A stretch of 64,000 nucleotides of DNA from contig NZ_BOQE01000001.1 of assembly GCF_023705585.1 (NCBI RefSeq), forward strand, positions 3,927,424 to 3,991,423. The letters run 5' to 3'. Below the pieces are notes generated by a model that ran no database searches, was not told where the DNA came from, and saw only the letters and a program-made list of their open reading frames with translations. A program made the translations under genes and the position numbers. Of this stretch, positions 45,731-53,218 are shown one piece after another. The stretch's first letter is position 1; every line of letters begins with the position of its first letter. The DNA is from Collibacillus ludicampi. Lineage in GTDB: Bacteria > Bacillota > Bacilli > Tumebacillales > BOQE01.

Positions 45731-47380
45731 TCAAGAGCGACCGCGTAGCCATAGCCACGTAGCGGCAAGCCGATCCTGCGGGTTGGCCAAGACATCTAGA
45801 AACTCACGGAAATTCTTTTCCTCCGCTTCTGGTGTAAGATGATCTGTCAATCTGGCATGTTTGTTTTCTTCACTAAATCGAGGCGTGAATTCCGACTGCG
45901 GAGAACCGTTTCGGATCACCGCCGCCTGGTGCAAGATGGCATTGGCCACCTGGATCTGCGCCTGAATTTGCCGATGGTCCAGAATACCGTTCGGATACCT
46001 GAACTCAATCGCGGGTCGGCCGCTCGTGCGGTCAATGTTCGTAGTATTGAAGATCGTGTAGCGGCTTCCGTTGCTGATACGACGCCGCGCTTCCGCGGCC
46101 GTTATATTTCCGTTGAAGCTCAAACCTCTTGGCAGAGGCTTTGCATAGTGGGAGCCGCGGTGCTGACCGGGTCTACCCGTGCTGCGATACTGATCCGAGT
46201 TGGCACCTCCCACGCGGTAAAGCTGTTTTTCATATCCAACCCCGATCTGGGCCAAGCGTTGCCAGGAATACGTCCGGTGATCCAAAGGAGCAATTCCAAG
46301 ATGAATGTGACCGCCACAATGATCATCGACATAAGCCCCGTGATGGCGCAGGATTTCCGTCACGCGCTCGATCTGTTTCCAGGATTCAGGATCGTCATTC
46401 AGTACGGGAGACACGAACTCGACCCCATAAGTACCCAACGATCCGTCACGTTCCGGTTTCCAGAACCCTTGACCATCACCGGAGTGGTATCCACGTATTT
46501 GGGTACCTGTCGTTAAACCCTCATTGTATAGGTCCCTTAAAGCCATATCCCTTGACCAACTGTTTTCAAACTGCACCTCGATCTCGACGCCAAAGGTATT
46601 ACCCGTGCCGCCAAGAACGTTTTCGTACCTGTACTCCCATTCTTGGCGCGCCAGATCTTTCAGGGTTTCCCACGCCGCATCGTCCCGGCTGATGAACACT
46701 CCGTCCCATGCCCTGTTCCGGCACCAAATGTCCAGCACCCGATCCCGTTCCGCCTCGACGGTCCAGTCAATCTGTGCAAAGGTAGGATGGTTTTCTTCAT
46801 GGGTCTGATTCACCACAATCGATGCCGTTGCTTGCTGTGTTCGCATCCGGGCTATTCGCATCGCTTGTCTCCGGCGCTCACGTACTTCTTCCCGAGCCAA
46901 ACGCAGGGCCTGCATATGGCGGCAACCTTCCTGCGCCAACTCGGGATTCCGGGACCTGCGATATACAAAGTCAGGACAGGTACATGCATGCTCGGTGACC
47001 TGATATCTTCCCCCGCGCTGGGACTGCACCCAGGCATGATCGCGGTCAATCCACTCTACCGTAGTGGGTTCCCGTCTGATCTCCCGGGTCCTACTTTCCA
47101 CTTCAACCGTCACCGGCTCCCGGCTAGGACGCCGATTTTGATGCAATTGTTCCAGGTACGCCTGTCTTACCCGGGCCTCGACCGCCCGCTGGCGCTCCTC
47201 TGGAGACATGGCATAGGCAATCTGGTCTTCAGGCTCGGCCTCGCCACGGATGACCCGCTCGAGAATCTGTTCCAGGGCCTGTCTGACCTTTTTCGAGCAG
47301 ACAGGTCCTACACCTTGAAGAACACTGAGCATACTCCGCAAGGGCCTATGACAGACCCGACATGTTGCAGCTGATGGCAA
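45731..47380 (-). CDS. amidoligase-family protein with N-terminal zinc finger and SWIM domain
   Basis: The protein has about 549 residues. The N-terminus has a four-Cys finger (CRVCHRPL, VGPVCSKK). A SWIM zinc finger follows at about 120-155 (CTCPDFVYR...GCRHMQALRLA). The C-terminal half is a glutamine-synthetase-fold amidoligase: NTFGVEIEVQFEN, KPERDGSLGTYGVEFVSPVL, DDHCGGHIHLGI and IEFRYPNG. These metal- and ATP-binding motifs match the putative amidoligase family. The TTG at 47380 has AGGAGAGG upstream; the longer GTG form lacks a site. Confidence 0.85.
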   Translation of the reverse strand: MPSAATCRVCHRPLRSMLSVLQGVGPVCSKKVRQALEQILERVIRGEAEPEDQIAYAMSPEERQRAVEARVRQAYLEQLHQNRRPSREPVTVEVESRTREIRREPTTVEWIDRDHAWVQSQRGGRYQVTEHACTCPDFVYRRSRNPELAQEGCRHMQALRLAREEVRERRRQAMRIARMRTQQATASIVVNQTHEENHPTFAQIDWTVEAERDRVLDIWCRNRAWDGVFISRDDAAWETLKDLARQEWEYRYENVLGGTGNTFGVEIEVQFENSWSRDMALRDLYNEGLTTGTQIRGYHSGDGQGFWKPERDGSLGTYGVEFVSPVLNDDPESWKQIERVTEILRHHGAYVDDHCGGHIHLGIAPLDHRTYSWQRLAQIGVGYEKQLYRVGGANSDQYRSTGRPGQHRGSHYAKPLPRGLSFNGNITAAEARRRISNGSRYTIFNTTNIDRTSGRPAIEFRYPNGILDHRQIQAQIQVANAILHQAAVIRNGSPQSEFTPRFSEENKHARLTDHLTPEAEEKNFREFLDVLANPQDRLAATWLWLRGRS

Positions 47381-47437
47381 TAAAAATCCTCTCCTTTCCT
47401 GGGTATTCACCCATAAAGAGGAGAGGAAGAAAAAATG

Positions 47438-48001
47438 CTAATCTATTCGCCACTCTAACTGCGCTCCACTGGCAAGTTTTTTTCGAGTCAGCTGCAGGTG
47501 TTTGGATACGCTCCCTTTTGCGATCTGCATCATCTCTGCCACATCGGAATAGGACATGCCGGCAGCGAGCATTTCGATCGCTTCCCGCTGTCTCTCGGCT
47601 AGGTTCGAAAGAGAAACGCTGATCTTTCCTTCCGAATCGTCACCATCCAGTTTAGAAATCAGCTCTTCTTCCCAATCTCGCTGGTCGGGTAGCCGTTGCA
47701 TCCATTCGTTATCCCAGAGATGTACCTTCGATTTTTTTCCATGCGTAAGTTTTTGGAGACGCTGCACCATTCGTCGTTCACGTGGCTCCAGTTGATCCAC
47801 CGAACAGTACGTGGCAATCATCGGAATCACCTCCGTTGACTCATGCAGCATGCTCCCGACCCACTCACGCTCGCCGCGAAGGACCTCTTCACCTTGATTG
47901 ATTCGCCTCGTTAGCTCCTGATGGTACGAACGGAGCCTCTTCCGGTCTTCCATGTATTCGCATAGCAGATCATACGCCCATTTGTCCTGTGTATGTTCCA
48001 T
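47438..48001 (-). CDS. helix-turn-helix protein with sigma-70 region 4-like C-terminus
   Basis: This 187-residue protein has a charged helical N-terminus and a C-terminal HTH, QREAIEMLAAGMSYSDVAEM followed by IAKGSVSKHLQLTRKKLAS, of the sigma region 4/LuxR type. It probably regulates the element's own operon, in which it lies between the actin-like gene and the amidoligase. GGAGGGG precedes the ATG. Confidence 0.75.
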   Translation of the reverse strand: MEHTQDKWAYDLLCEYMEDRKRLRSYHQELTRRINQGEEVLRGEREWVGSMLHESTEVIPMIATYCSVDQLEPRERRMVQRLQKLTHGKKSKVHLWDNEWMQRLPDQRDWEEELISKLDGDDSEGKISVSLSNLAERQREAIEMLAAGMSYSDVAEMMQIAKGSVSKHLQLTRKKLASGAQLEWRID

Positions 48002-48031
48002 CGAAATATCCCCTCCTTGTTGGACGGGTTC

Positions 48032-48907
48032 TTATGCCTGCTGCGGCACCATCAGCCTGGGAGGCCCCGCCGGTTCCTTCGGAATTTCAGCCATGCGCCC
48101 CATCAACCAAAACCCGAGAGCATTGGCTCCTTGTGGCTCGGGTACCACCCGCACATCCGGGTGGAGCGTCTGAAGTTCTGACTGCAGAAGTTTCGCTCCT
48201 CCACCGGCCAAGAACACCACTCGAATCCGACCCATGCGATCACTCCACCGATGTTTCACCTCATCGGCGATTGTCTTTGCAACCGACTTTCTAACCTCCG
48301 CCACTTCCCTGCGCAAATCCAGTGTCCTCCCGTTAATCCAGATATTCTCTCGCGACACGGCCGATTCCACATCCCGTTCAGGAATTTCCGGAAACGCTGC
48401 GCGAACCATGTTGTAGACAGTATGTGCTCCCACTGCAACGGTTCCTGACAGTTCTTCCAATACACGTAAGCGTGGTCGTATCTGAAACACCGTGAAATCG
48501 GTCGTCCGGTAGCCAATGTCGATCAGGGCCATCGGATCCTCTACCACTGCCAGTTCGGGATACCGAGGCCGCCCCTGCTCGTCCATCAGAGCCGCGTAGG
48601 CGGCACCGATCGCTTGGGGTAAGACTTTCACGGTGTCGAATCGGATTTCCCGTTCCAATCCCTGAAAAGGTCCCGATGTCCCTATCGCTGTGAACCGCAT
48701 TCCCTGAAGGGTAGCGGCAAAATTTCCCGTATCTTTCCTTTGGTTTCTCTTCCTGTTTCCCGTGACAGCACGTCGAGACAGACCGTTCAGTCCCTCCGCC
48801 TTTCTGGAGTTCCAATTTTTTAAGTGAAAACACGCTGAAGATGCCACTCTGTCACAATTGACAAGGAATGGTTTCCCACTTCTTCCGCCTATGCGTTCAG
48901 AGTCCAC
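48032..48907 (-). CDS. ParM/Alp-type actin-like segregation ATPase, atypical N-terminus
   Basis: This 291-residue protein has the actin-like motifs of plasmid segregation proteins: MALIDIGYRTTDFTVFQI (phosphate-2) and VVFLAGGGAKLLQSEL (adenosine). The segment FDTVKVLPQAIGAAYAAL between them is also typical. The expected phosphate-1 motif (DxGxGxTK) is not seen: the first 65 residues look unlike the family and may contain frameshifts or a deletion. The GTG at 48907 has a strong GGAGGAGGTG site. It suggests the element was, or can be, a plasmid. Confidence 0.72.
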   Translation of the reverse strand: MDSERIGGRSGKPFLVNCDRVASSACFHLKNWNSRKAEGLNGLSRRAVTGNRKRNQRKDTGNFAATLQGMRFTAIGTSGPFQGLEREIRFDTVKVLPQAIGAAYAALMDEQGRPRYPELAVVEDPMALIDIGYRTTDFTVFQIRPRLRVLEELSGTVAVGAHTVYNMVRAAFPEIPERDVESAVSRENIWINGRTLDLRREVAEVRKSVAKTIADEVKHRWSDRMGRIRVVFLAGGGAKLLQSELQTLHPDVRVVPEPQGANALGFWLMGRMAEIPKEPAGPPRLMVPQQA

Positions 48908-49028
48908 GCTCGGTCACCTCCTCCCTCGTTCTGATCAAGTGAAAAACCTCCTAAATCCCTTTTCCCCCTTCGTCTTCGTCATAAGCCCGATCTCATGACT
49001 CGTCATAGGGGACGTGTTGCCGCTTTTT

Positions 49029-49579
49029 CTATAACCCAACCACGCGGTAGAACTCGTTAGGGGCCGAAAGGGCCCGCTCGAACACATCCAATAGTTTCGA
49101 GGACAATAAAAAATGACGAGCAGTCGCCTTTGCGATGTCGTCACTTATAATTTCCGCTGTGTTCTCAGGGTTTTTTGTACGACAGTAGTACGATGTTTGT
49201 TCCTCTTCTCCGTTCACTTGTTCTTTGCTGCATACTCCTTGATGGTCTGAAAAGGGACTTGATATTTCTCCGACAACTCTCTGAGAGTACAAGGCTTTTT
49301 GCTGATATCGGTCACATATTCCGTCTCGATCTCGAGCCACGAAATTCTCTTCTCAATTTGTAGCAACGATCCGGAACGTTCCGTTTCATTCGGAGCGCTC
49401 CGTTCCAATTGGAGCGTTTTGTTTAATCGAGAATCCCAATCGTCCTTGGCTTTCCATCCCCGAACGGTTCTCTCAGAAACGCCGAGTGCATCGGCGATCT
49501 CTTTAAGCTTCATCGTCCCGCCGGTTGCTTGCCAGAGTTCAAATGCTTTATCACGATCAGGGCTTCTTGCTCGTGCCAC
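49029..49579 (-). pseudogene. phage terminase small subunit (PBSX-like), frameshifted
   Basis: The main frame starts MARARSPDRDKAFELWQATG and has an HTH, IADALGVSERTVRGWKAKDD, as in PBSX/YqaS-type terminase small subunits. It stops after EYAAKNK. The other frame continues with VNGEEEQTSYYCRTKNPENT and ends IAKATARHFLLSSKLLDVFE plus a short tail. One missing A in the A3 run (T3 at 49224-49226 on the plus strand) joins them as EYAAKEQVNGEE. No large subunit follows; the actin-like gene does. Confidence 0.72.
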
Positions 49580-50055
49580 TACATCTCACCCACCTCCATA
49601 ATCCGGTTGGAGTTTGTTTTGGAAAAGTGGTTAATGAATAATTCTGTAATTTAGGCCAATACTAAACATAAATCCAGTGAATCTCCCTAACTCCATGAGA
49701 AGCGGGAGATGTACATTGTGATCAAAATAATAAAGTTAAGAATAACTTTCCTTCTAGCATCTGTTGAAATCTCGATTGTTAAAAGTAACTAAGTTTTTAA
49801 TATGTAACGATTTTGAGATTCACTGGGCAGCAGGGGCATTTGCTCCGCTGCCCATAAAAATAAATTTTATGATTTACAAAAACAAAAATCATTTTTTATT
49901 AGCCTCTAACCCAATCGATGGTTCTCATTTTCTTTCACAAACGAATTCAATTCACATCAAGAAAAGATCCTTTTAATACTCCTCGGCAATTTACAAAACT
50001 ACTTCACCTCGTCCCATCGTACTTAGAAGATGGGATTTGTTTTATTGCAAAGAAA
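49580..50055. other. intergenic stretch without a gene
   Basis: The region is AT-rich with no ribosome binding site plus open frame. It has a dyad ATCTCCC/GGGAGAT at 49681-49710 and a stronger hairpin GGGCAGC/GCTGCCC at 49825-49853 flanked by A/T tracts. Confidence 0.6.
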
Positions 50056-50073
50056 AAGCACCCGAAGGTGCTT
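50056..50073 (-). terminator. terminator of the 147-aa Cys protein gene
   Basis: AAGCACC-TTCG-GGTGCTT with a TTCG tetraloop is followed on the minus strand by TTTCTTTGC, just after the stop at 50077. Confidence 0.85.
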
Positions 50074-50076
50074 GCA

Positions 50077-50520
50077 TTAACTTGCTTTATTAAAAGGATG
50101 TAATGACAAATACTCCATAAACCTCTTAAATGATTCAGTTGGTACATATTCTCCGCCAGCATATCCAAAAAATGCACCCGTTACTTCTGAAATAAATCCT
50201 GTACGCTCTAATCGTTTTACTACGAAAGTCACGTCTTCAGGGTCTATACCACATTCTTTATGGATCGCTTCACGCCAATGCATTCGTTGGGAATACTGTA
50301 TGTCACTTTCATTAGATTGTCTTTGGCTATTTAAACACTGTCTATAAAAAATCTCCCTTCTCGGGTACTCACTCATCATCCTCTTCAGTTCTCGATTATC
50401 AAACCTCTTAGATTCCCTGGAGTCAGCCTCTATTACACATGGGATCCTGCTGCAATACTGCTTTAATCCATCCCATCGTCCCCAGACGCAACCTCTGCAC
50501 CGTAGCGGTTGCTCTTTCAT
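50077..50520 (-). CDS. hypothetical protein with N-terminal Cys motif
   Basis: This 147-residue protein starts MKEQPLRCRGCVWGRWDGLK and continues YCSRIPCVIE; the four Cys probably bind zinc. The rest is helical and charged, with GFISEVTGAFFGYAGGEYVP near the end. AAGGGTGATG precedes the ATG and a structured leader lies upstream. Phage-like small zinc proteins of this type are common but I do not recognise the family. Confidence 0.6.
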   Translation of the reverse strand: MKEQPLRCRGCVWGRWDGLKQYCSRIPCVIEADSRESKRFDNRELKRMMSEYPRREIFYRQCLNSQRQSNESDIQYSQRMHWREAIHKECGIDPEDVTFVVKRLERTGFISEVTGAFFGYAGGEYVPTESFKRFMEYLSLHPFNKAS

Positions 50521-50549
50521 CTAGCATCACCCTTTCTCCTTCATCTCAG

Positions 50550-50645
50550 CGCCCGGGTTGCAAGCCTCTCCGAAGCCGGCATGCACTCCCCTACGATCCG
50601 TGAGAAGAGTGTCGGATATCTTGCACTCCCGGCGCCGGGATGAAC
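50550..50645 (-). promoter_or_regulatory. structured leader upstream of the 147-aa gene
   Basis: In the minus-strand 5' region, CGGGAGTGCAAG (50633-50622 area) can pair with CTTGCAACCCG near 50560. Internal GC-rich dyads include CCGGCGCCGG and CCGGCTTCGG. The fold is about 95 nt and GC-rich in an AT-rich context. No known riboswitch class was recognised. Confidence 0.35.
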
Positions 50646-50730
50646 ATTTTCTCACTCAGGAATATTTTTTGAAGTTTAATTCATACTTAAAATGAGTCGT
50701 AAATTATTACTTGCTCACCTTCCTGTATAC

Positions 50731-50757
50731 GCCACCGTTCAGGTGGCTCTTTTTTTG
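50731..50757 (+). terminator. GCCACC/GGTGGC terminator, copy 1 of 4
   Basis: GCCACC-GTTCA-GGTGGC is followed by TCTTTTTTT. No clear plus-strand gene precedes it. Confidence 0.8.
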
Positions 50758-50883
50758 ACAACATTTCTGGCCCTCAACCAATCGAATCCCCTAAACCGAG
50801 AAGTACGTGGTTTTACTTGTATATTTTTCTGTAGATTAGAGATACTTTTTAATGCTTGCGCTTTTGCTCCTTCCAGATCTTTT

Positions 50884-50907
50884 GCCACCAATGAGGTGGC
50901 ATTTTTT
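50884..50907 (+). terminator. GCCACC/GGTGGC terminator, copy 2 of 4
   Basis: GCCACC-AATGA-GGTGGC is followed by ATTTTTT. The open frame between copies 1 and 2 is not convincing. Confidence 0.75.
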
Positions 50908-51003
50908 ATGAATCTTTTCGAAATAATATATCGTCGTTCAAGCGATACTAAATATTGCCGTTTTTAATTTTTCCACTGCTTTGCCTGCCTACTTCTTTTA
51001 AAG

Positions 51004-51028
51004 GCCACCGATTAGGTGGCTCTTTTTT
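51004..51028 (+). terminator. GCCACC/GGTGGC terminator, copy 3 of 4
   Basis: GCCACC-GATTA-GGTGGC is followed by TCTTTTTT. It immediately precedes the first copy of the duplicated yjcZ locus. Confidence 0.8.
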
Positions 51029-51230
51029 CTTAGAGTTAAGCCAACGCTAAGTGCCTCACTTGCTGCGGTAGAGGCTACACCGTCCCGATCCAGACCTTAC
51101 CCGCTGGGATCACGGGTGCAAAGGAGGTTGATACACCTGTACCATTTGCCCCTGATACAGGTCTTCATTGGTACCATTCATATATAGGGAGGTCTGGAGT
51201 GATCTATAATATGTTGCAAGCAAAACAAAA

Positions 51231-51253
51231 GACCGCCTGGTAAACAGACGGCC
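51231..51253 (-). terminator. terminator of the yjcZ-like gene
   Basis: On the minus strand GGCCGTCTG...CAGGCGGTC is followed by TTTTGTTTTG, 60 bp after the stop. Confidence 0.8.
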
Positions 51254-51313
51254 ACTAATCAATCGACGAAAAAGTATTGAAAAATTATGCAGTTGCAACT
51301 GTGTGTCTTCTTC

Positions 51314-51445
51314 TTAGTAGCCGTATGCACCTACACCTGCTGCTCCATATCCACCAGAGATGCCGGGAACAAGCAAGAAGAACAAAACGAAAATGATGAG
51401 GAAGACAATAGCCCAGTGAGTGTATCCTCCAAAAATACCGTACAT
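51314..51445 (-). CDS. YjcZ-family small sporulation membrane protein
   Basis: This is a 43-residue protein: MYGIFGGYTHWAIVFLII, then the rest of a membrane helix (FVLFFLLVPG), then a Gly/Tyr tail (GGYGAAGVGAYGY). This short Gly-Tyr plus single-helix plan is that of YjcZ-like sporulation proteins. GAGGGGTGAAG precedes the ATG. A second, broken copy lies at 52913-53056. Confidence 0.8.
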   Translation of the reverse strand: MYGIFGGYTHWAIVFLIIFVLFFLLVPGISGGYGAAGVGAYGY

Positions 51446-51915
51446 GATCTTCACCCCTCAAAATAAGGATGTTATATGTTATCGAGGGGTGTGGATTCGT
51501 GGAACGGATAACATCCAGATCAAAAAGTAAAGACCGCCTGTTTCCAGACGGTCATCATGGTACTTTACTGGTATATATCAACATCTAAGTACGTGAAAGA
51601 CTTCGTTTTCTCTTCCTCGATACTACAATAATAGCACAGTAGAAACGAAGCTTCCTGTCAAGATTCCGCCACTTTTCCGTCATGTATACACTCTTTAGCT
51701 TCTTGAGTGCTTCCCAGGTTAAAATTTTGGTCAATATTTCTCCACTTGAAATTTTGACTCCTGCTAGCACTGCAGAGCAGCACCGACCGCGCTATGGAGC
51801 TTCGCTTCCGAAGATGGAGAAATGAATTTCCGCCATATCCTCGTCTTCTTGTCCACACCTTATTCCTCCGATCTACGTAAACTATCACTACCACTAGTAA
51901 AAGGAGGGATACCGA
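51446..51915. other. leader region between yjcZ-like and ExsC-like genes
   Basis: It has a GACCGCCTG/CAGACGGTC dyad at 51531-51552. Beyond that I see no gene. The block just upstream of yjcZ (CGAGGGGTGTGG on the plus strand) is conserved in the second copy and may hold its promoter. Confidence 0.5.
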
Positions 51916-52359
51916 TTGCGTACTAGGGTTATTGATTACAATGCTGCGGAACCACGTCGTCGATTTAACTTGGCGACCGCAACGACAATTCCACATTCTC
52001 CGAACAGAATGAGACTGGCAACCATACGTCTCAATACAGGACCGAATCGTGATACTGATGACAACAAAGTGGAGTTGATTGGCACGGTCGGAGTTCGCGG
52101 AGTCACCGGAATTTCTCAACTTTTGTTTAGGATTTTCCGTGACGGAAGAGAGATTTTCGACACCCAGCAGGGAATCGAATCGGCGGGCTCCGAGCAGAAC
52201 TATGCAGTAACGTTTCAGGCCATCGATTCCCGCGTGTCCGGCACTCATGTGTACACTCTAACAGTCGAGGATCGTGCAACGGGAACAACCGCAAATGTCG
52301 TTGGCCCAATCAGTTTCAGCGGATTGGCCACCCGGAGAACAGAATCTACAAACGTCTAG
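51916..52359 (+). CDS. ExsC-like spore surface (exosporium/coat) protein
   Basis: This 147-residue protein starts at TTG with AAGGAGG 8 nt upstream. Beta-rich repeats include KVELIGTVGVRGVTGISQLL, FRIFRDGREIFDTQQG, YAVTFQAID and HVYTLTVEDRATGTTANVVG. The pattern resembles exosporium protein C of Bacillus cereus-group spores. Its neighbours, yjcZ-like genes, also point to sporulation. The assignment is by motif feel, so moderate. Confidence 0.6.
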   Translation: MRTRVIDYNAAEPRRRFNLATATTIPHSPNRMRLATIRLNTGPNRDTDDNKVELIGTVGVRGVTGISQLLFRIFRDGREIFDTQQGIESAGSEQNYAVTFQAIDSRVSGTHVYTLTVEDRATGTTANVVGPISFSGLATRRTESTNV

Positions 52360-52381
52360 CCACAAAGGAAGTAATTAAGAG

Positions 52382-52409
52382 AGACGCCATCCGTGCGTCT
52401 AATTCTTTT
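52382..52409 (+). terminator. terminator of the ExsC-like gene
   Basis: AGACGC-CATCCGT-GCGTCT is followed by AATTCTTTT, 22 bp after the stop. Confidence 0.75.
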
Positions 52410-52629
52410 AATACTTCCAACCACAGTGCGAACGCCAGTTTGTAAAACGCCTTCGCCTCTCTCGCTCATCCCCATCTCCACGTACACTAGGTTGCTCTCT
52501 ATCTTTCGAATGTCAGACGTGCGGAGTTTCAACGCAGGATGAACTTGCTTCAAAGAATAATTTAGAACAGCTCAAGATAAACTATTTATTGTCCAATTAC
52601 CAACCCTAAGCGTTTCTTATTGTTTCAAG

Positions 52630-52654
52630 ACCACCAATTAGGTGGTTCTTTTTT
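52630..52654 (+). terminator. ACCACC/GGTGGT terminator, copy 4 of 4
   Basis: ACCACC-AATTA-GGTGGT is followed by TCTTTTTT. It shares loop and tail with copies 1-3, and like copy 3 it sits directly before a copy of the yjcZ duplication, so it belongs to the repeated unit. Confidence 0.8.
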
Positions 52655-52669
52655 ACCTTTCAAAAGAAA

Positions 52670-53141
52670 ACGCAAAAAGCCTCACTTACTGCGGTAGAGG
52701 CTTCACCGTCCCGATCCAGACCTTACCCGCCGGGATCACGGAAAATGCGCGCATGAGCTTCCAGTATCATTTGCCCCTGATACAGGTATAAATACCCAGA
52801 GCTCGCTCACACCTAGGGAGGTCTGGAGTGATCTATATGAATTACGTGGAAAGTAGTTTAAAAGACCGCCTGGTAATCAGACGGTCGTTTGTCACCTGGA
52901 GAAAATTGATCCTTAGTAACCGTATGCACCTGCACCTGCGCCAACTCCTGCTCCATAGCCTGCACCGCCATAACCAGGAACAAGTAAGAAGAACAAGACG
53001 AAAATGATAAGGAATACAATAGCCCAACGAGTAAAAGCTCCACCCTCAAAATCAAGATGTTATATCTTATCGAGGGGTGTGGCTTCCTGAAACGGCTAAT
53101 AACCATAGCAAAAAGTTAAGACCGCCTGTTTCCAGGTGGTC
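52670..53141. repeat. duplicated locus, copy 2
   Basis: Matches 51040-51553 in order and orientation, with point differences and a roughly 20-bp deletion around the yjcZ start. Between the two copies lies the ExsC-like gene. Confidence 0.85.
52913..53056 (-). pseudogene. YjcZ-like gene without a start codon
   Basis: The frame reads GGAFTRWAIVFLIIFVLFFL, then a Gly/Tyr/Ala tail ending GAYGY, clearly the paralogue of the gene at 51314. Upstream, the ribosome binding site, ATG and first codons present in copy 1 are deleted, and no alternative start exists before an in-frame stop. Confidence 0.8.
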
Positions 53142-53218
53142 AACGTGATGCGATGGTATTGAAACATTCACATCTACTGCCTCGTGGCTGTTGTACCATT
53201 CGCTACAATACCATAATA

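Larger units (their letters stand above)
51040..51553. repeat. duplicated locus, copy 1 (GAGGC hairpin to GACCGCCTG hairpin)
   Basis: This roughly 510-bp segment is repeated at 52670-53141 with high identity in blocks: the GCCTC...GAGGC dyad, CCGTCCCGATCCAGACCTTA, TTTGCCCCTGATACAGG, GGGAGGTCTGGAGTGATCTA, then the yjcZ gene and its upstream region. CCAGACCT and AGGTCTGG are complementary and about 110 nt apart in both copies, allowing a long-range stem. Confidence 0.85.

Noticed and set aside
46643..47374. 243-codon plus-strand frame
   Set aside because: It is antisense to the amidoligase gene, has no ribosome binding site, and its composition is unlike a protein.
50692..50967. 91-codon plus-strand frame
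   Set aside because: It spans two intrinsic terminators and has no ribosome binding site.
51110..51298. 62-codon minus-strand frame after yjcZ
   Set aside because: The reading frame is not kept in the second copy of the duplication, so it is unlikely to be coding.
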